Of a stretch of 49,371 bases of DNA, positions 49,230 to 49,371 are shown piece after piece (positions within the stretch are counted from its first letter, which is position 1; every line of letters begins with the position of its first letter). Origin of the DNA: JBGYPP01 sp041838515 (GTDB lineage Bacteria > Bacillota > Clostridia > Lachnospirales > Lachnospiraceae); assembly GCA_041838515.1 (NCBI GenBank), contig JBGYPP010000066.1:1-49371 (forward strand), written 5' to 3'. A program made the position numbers and the translations under genes. The notes beneath the pieces were generated by a model. The model searched no databases. It was not told where the DNA came from and worked only from the letters and a program-made list of their open reading frames with translations.

Positions 49230-49371
49230 GAAAAAAGGGGCTGTCGCACTATGATATGTACCCAGTTCCCTGGACACATTGATTTATGATCGAGGCTCAA
49301 CAGGTGGATGCCGTTCTGTACTTTGCAGGTGGCATCCACTTTGTTTTTGCCTGGATGCGCTCGTTATTGTA
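49230..49371 (-). mobile_element. 3' end of an IS3-family insertion sequence (cut by window edge)
   Basis: The terminal sequence GAAAAAAGGGGCTGTCGCAC (49230-49249) followed by TATGATATGTACCC (49250-49263) is the inverted partner of the left-edge copy. Inside it lies the C-terminal end of a transposase on the minus strand. The left-edge IS has the same orientation, so the 49-kb segment sits between two direct copies, or between halves of one copy if the contig were circular. Confidence 0.82.
49297..49371 (-). CDS. IS3-family transposase, C-terminal fragment (partial)
   Basis: The last 24 residues of a transposase read on the minus strand to TGA 49297: YNNERIQAKTKWMPPAKY and a short tail. This is the classic end of IS3-group integrase-type transposases (YNxxRIQxKxKxxxPxxYR). 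The gene continues beyond the window edge. Combined with the N-terminal piece at 168-115 it probably describes one IS type present at both ends. Confidence 0.85.
   Translation of the reverse strand, partial: YNNERIQAKTKWMPPAKYRTASTC

Noticed and set aside
1..49371. A 49-kb circular element joined through the IS
   Set aside because: The split IS would fit a circle, but core chromosomal genes (dnaK operon, nadE, uppP, trmL) and absence of replication or mobilisation genes make a repeat-bounded chromosomal contig far more likely.

Overview
The window is a chromosomal segment of a fairly GC-rich member of the Clostridia, most likely Lachnospiraceae. The evidence is the hrcA-grpE-dnaK-dnaJ order behind a perfect CIRCE operator, Firmicutes-type GalT, VanW, DUF6465-like and DUF6020-like proteins, strong AGGAGG ribosome sites and frequent GTG/TTG starts. 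No rRNA, tRNA or CRISPR array was seen. Nearly all genes lie on the minus strand. Both window ends run into pieces of an IS3-family insertion sequence in the same orientation: the transposase N-terminus at the left and its C-terminus at the right. This is probably why the contig stops there.

Layout. 1-250: an IS 5' end joined to a 119-bp inverted copy of bases 5168-5286. 291-5131: a tight minus-strand operon (35-aa membrane peptide, VanW protein, AIR-synthase-like protein, Lrp/AsnC regulator, aminotransferase, trmL). 5182-5790: a divergent protein of unknown function. 5807-9449: galK-galT and a DEDDh exonuclease. 9633-14442: the heat-shock operon with promoter, CIRCE, an internal hairpin and a terminator. 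14577-20106: a GT-C-like membrane protein, a Lys/Ala-rich DUF6465-like protein, uppP, a small plus-strand gene and a UvrD-type helicase. 20123-36897: a surface-glycan locus with six large multi-membrane (GT-C-like) proteins counting 14577, four GT2 transferases (one fused to a GNAT acetyltransferase), a DegT sugar aminotransferase, an FAD oxidoreductase and a PseB-like dehydratase. It is interrupted by a decayed AT-rich restriction-modification pair (27908-28692). 36990-40217: HAD phosphatase, OGG-type glycosylase and rhamnulokinase.

40292-44561 is a compact NAD-salvage operon: nicotinamidase, a PRPP-synthetase-like protein, a NAMPT-family phosphoribosyltransferase, NH3-dependent NAD synthetase and a NUDIX-winged-helix protein. 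It is driven by a near-consensus promoter whose 17-bp spacer is itself a perfect palindrome, and the same palindrome recurs just downstream. The NAMPT-like enzyme has Ala where human NAMPT has the nicotinamide-selecting Asp219, which fits use of nicotinate made by the nicotinamidase. 44736-46824 is an intact, AT-rich restriction-modification pair that looks acquired. 46972-49158 is a two-component system whose promoter abuts the right-hand IS.

The most interesting points are the auto-regulated NAD operon with its altered phosphoribosyltransferase, the GNAT-GT2 fusion in an Arn-like sugar-modification module, the dead R-M fossil near a live R-M system, and the IS/fold-back structure at the left edge, which may be an assembly or amplification chimera.
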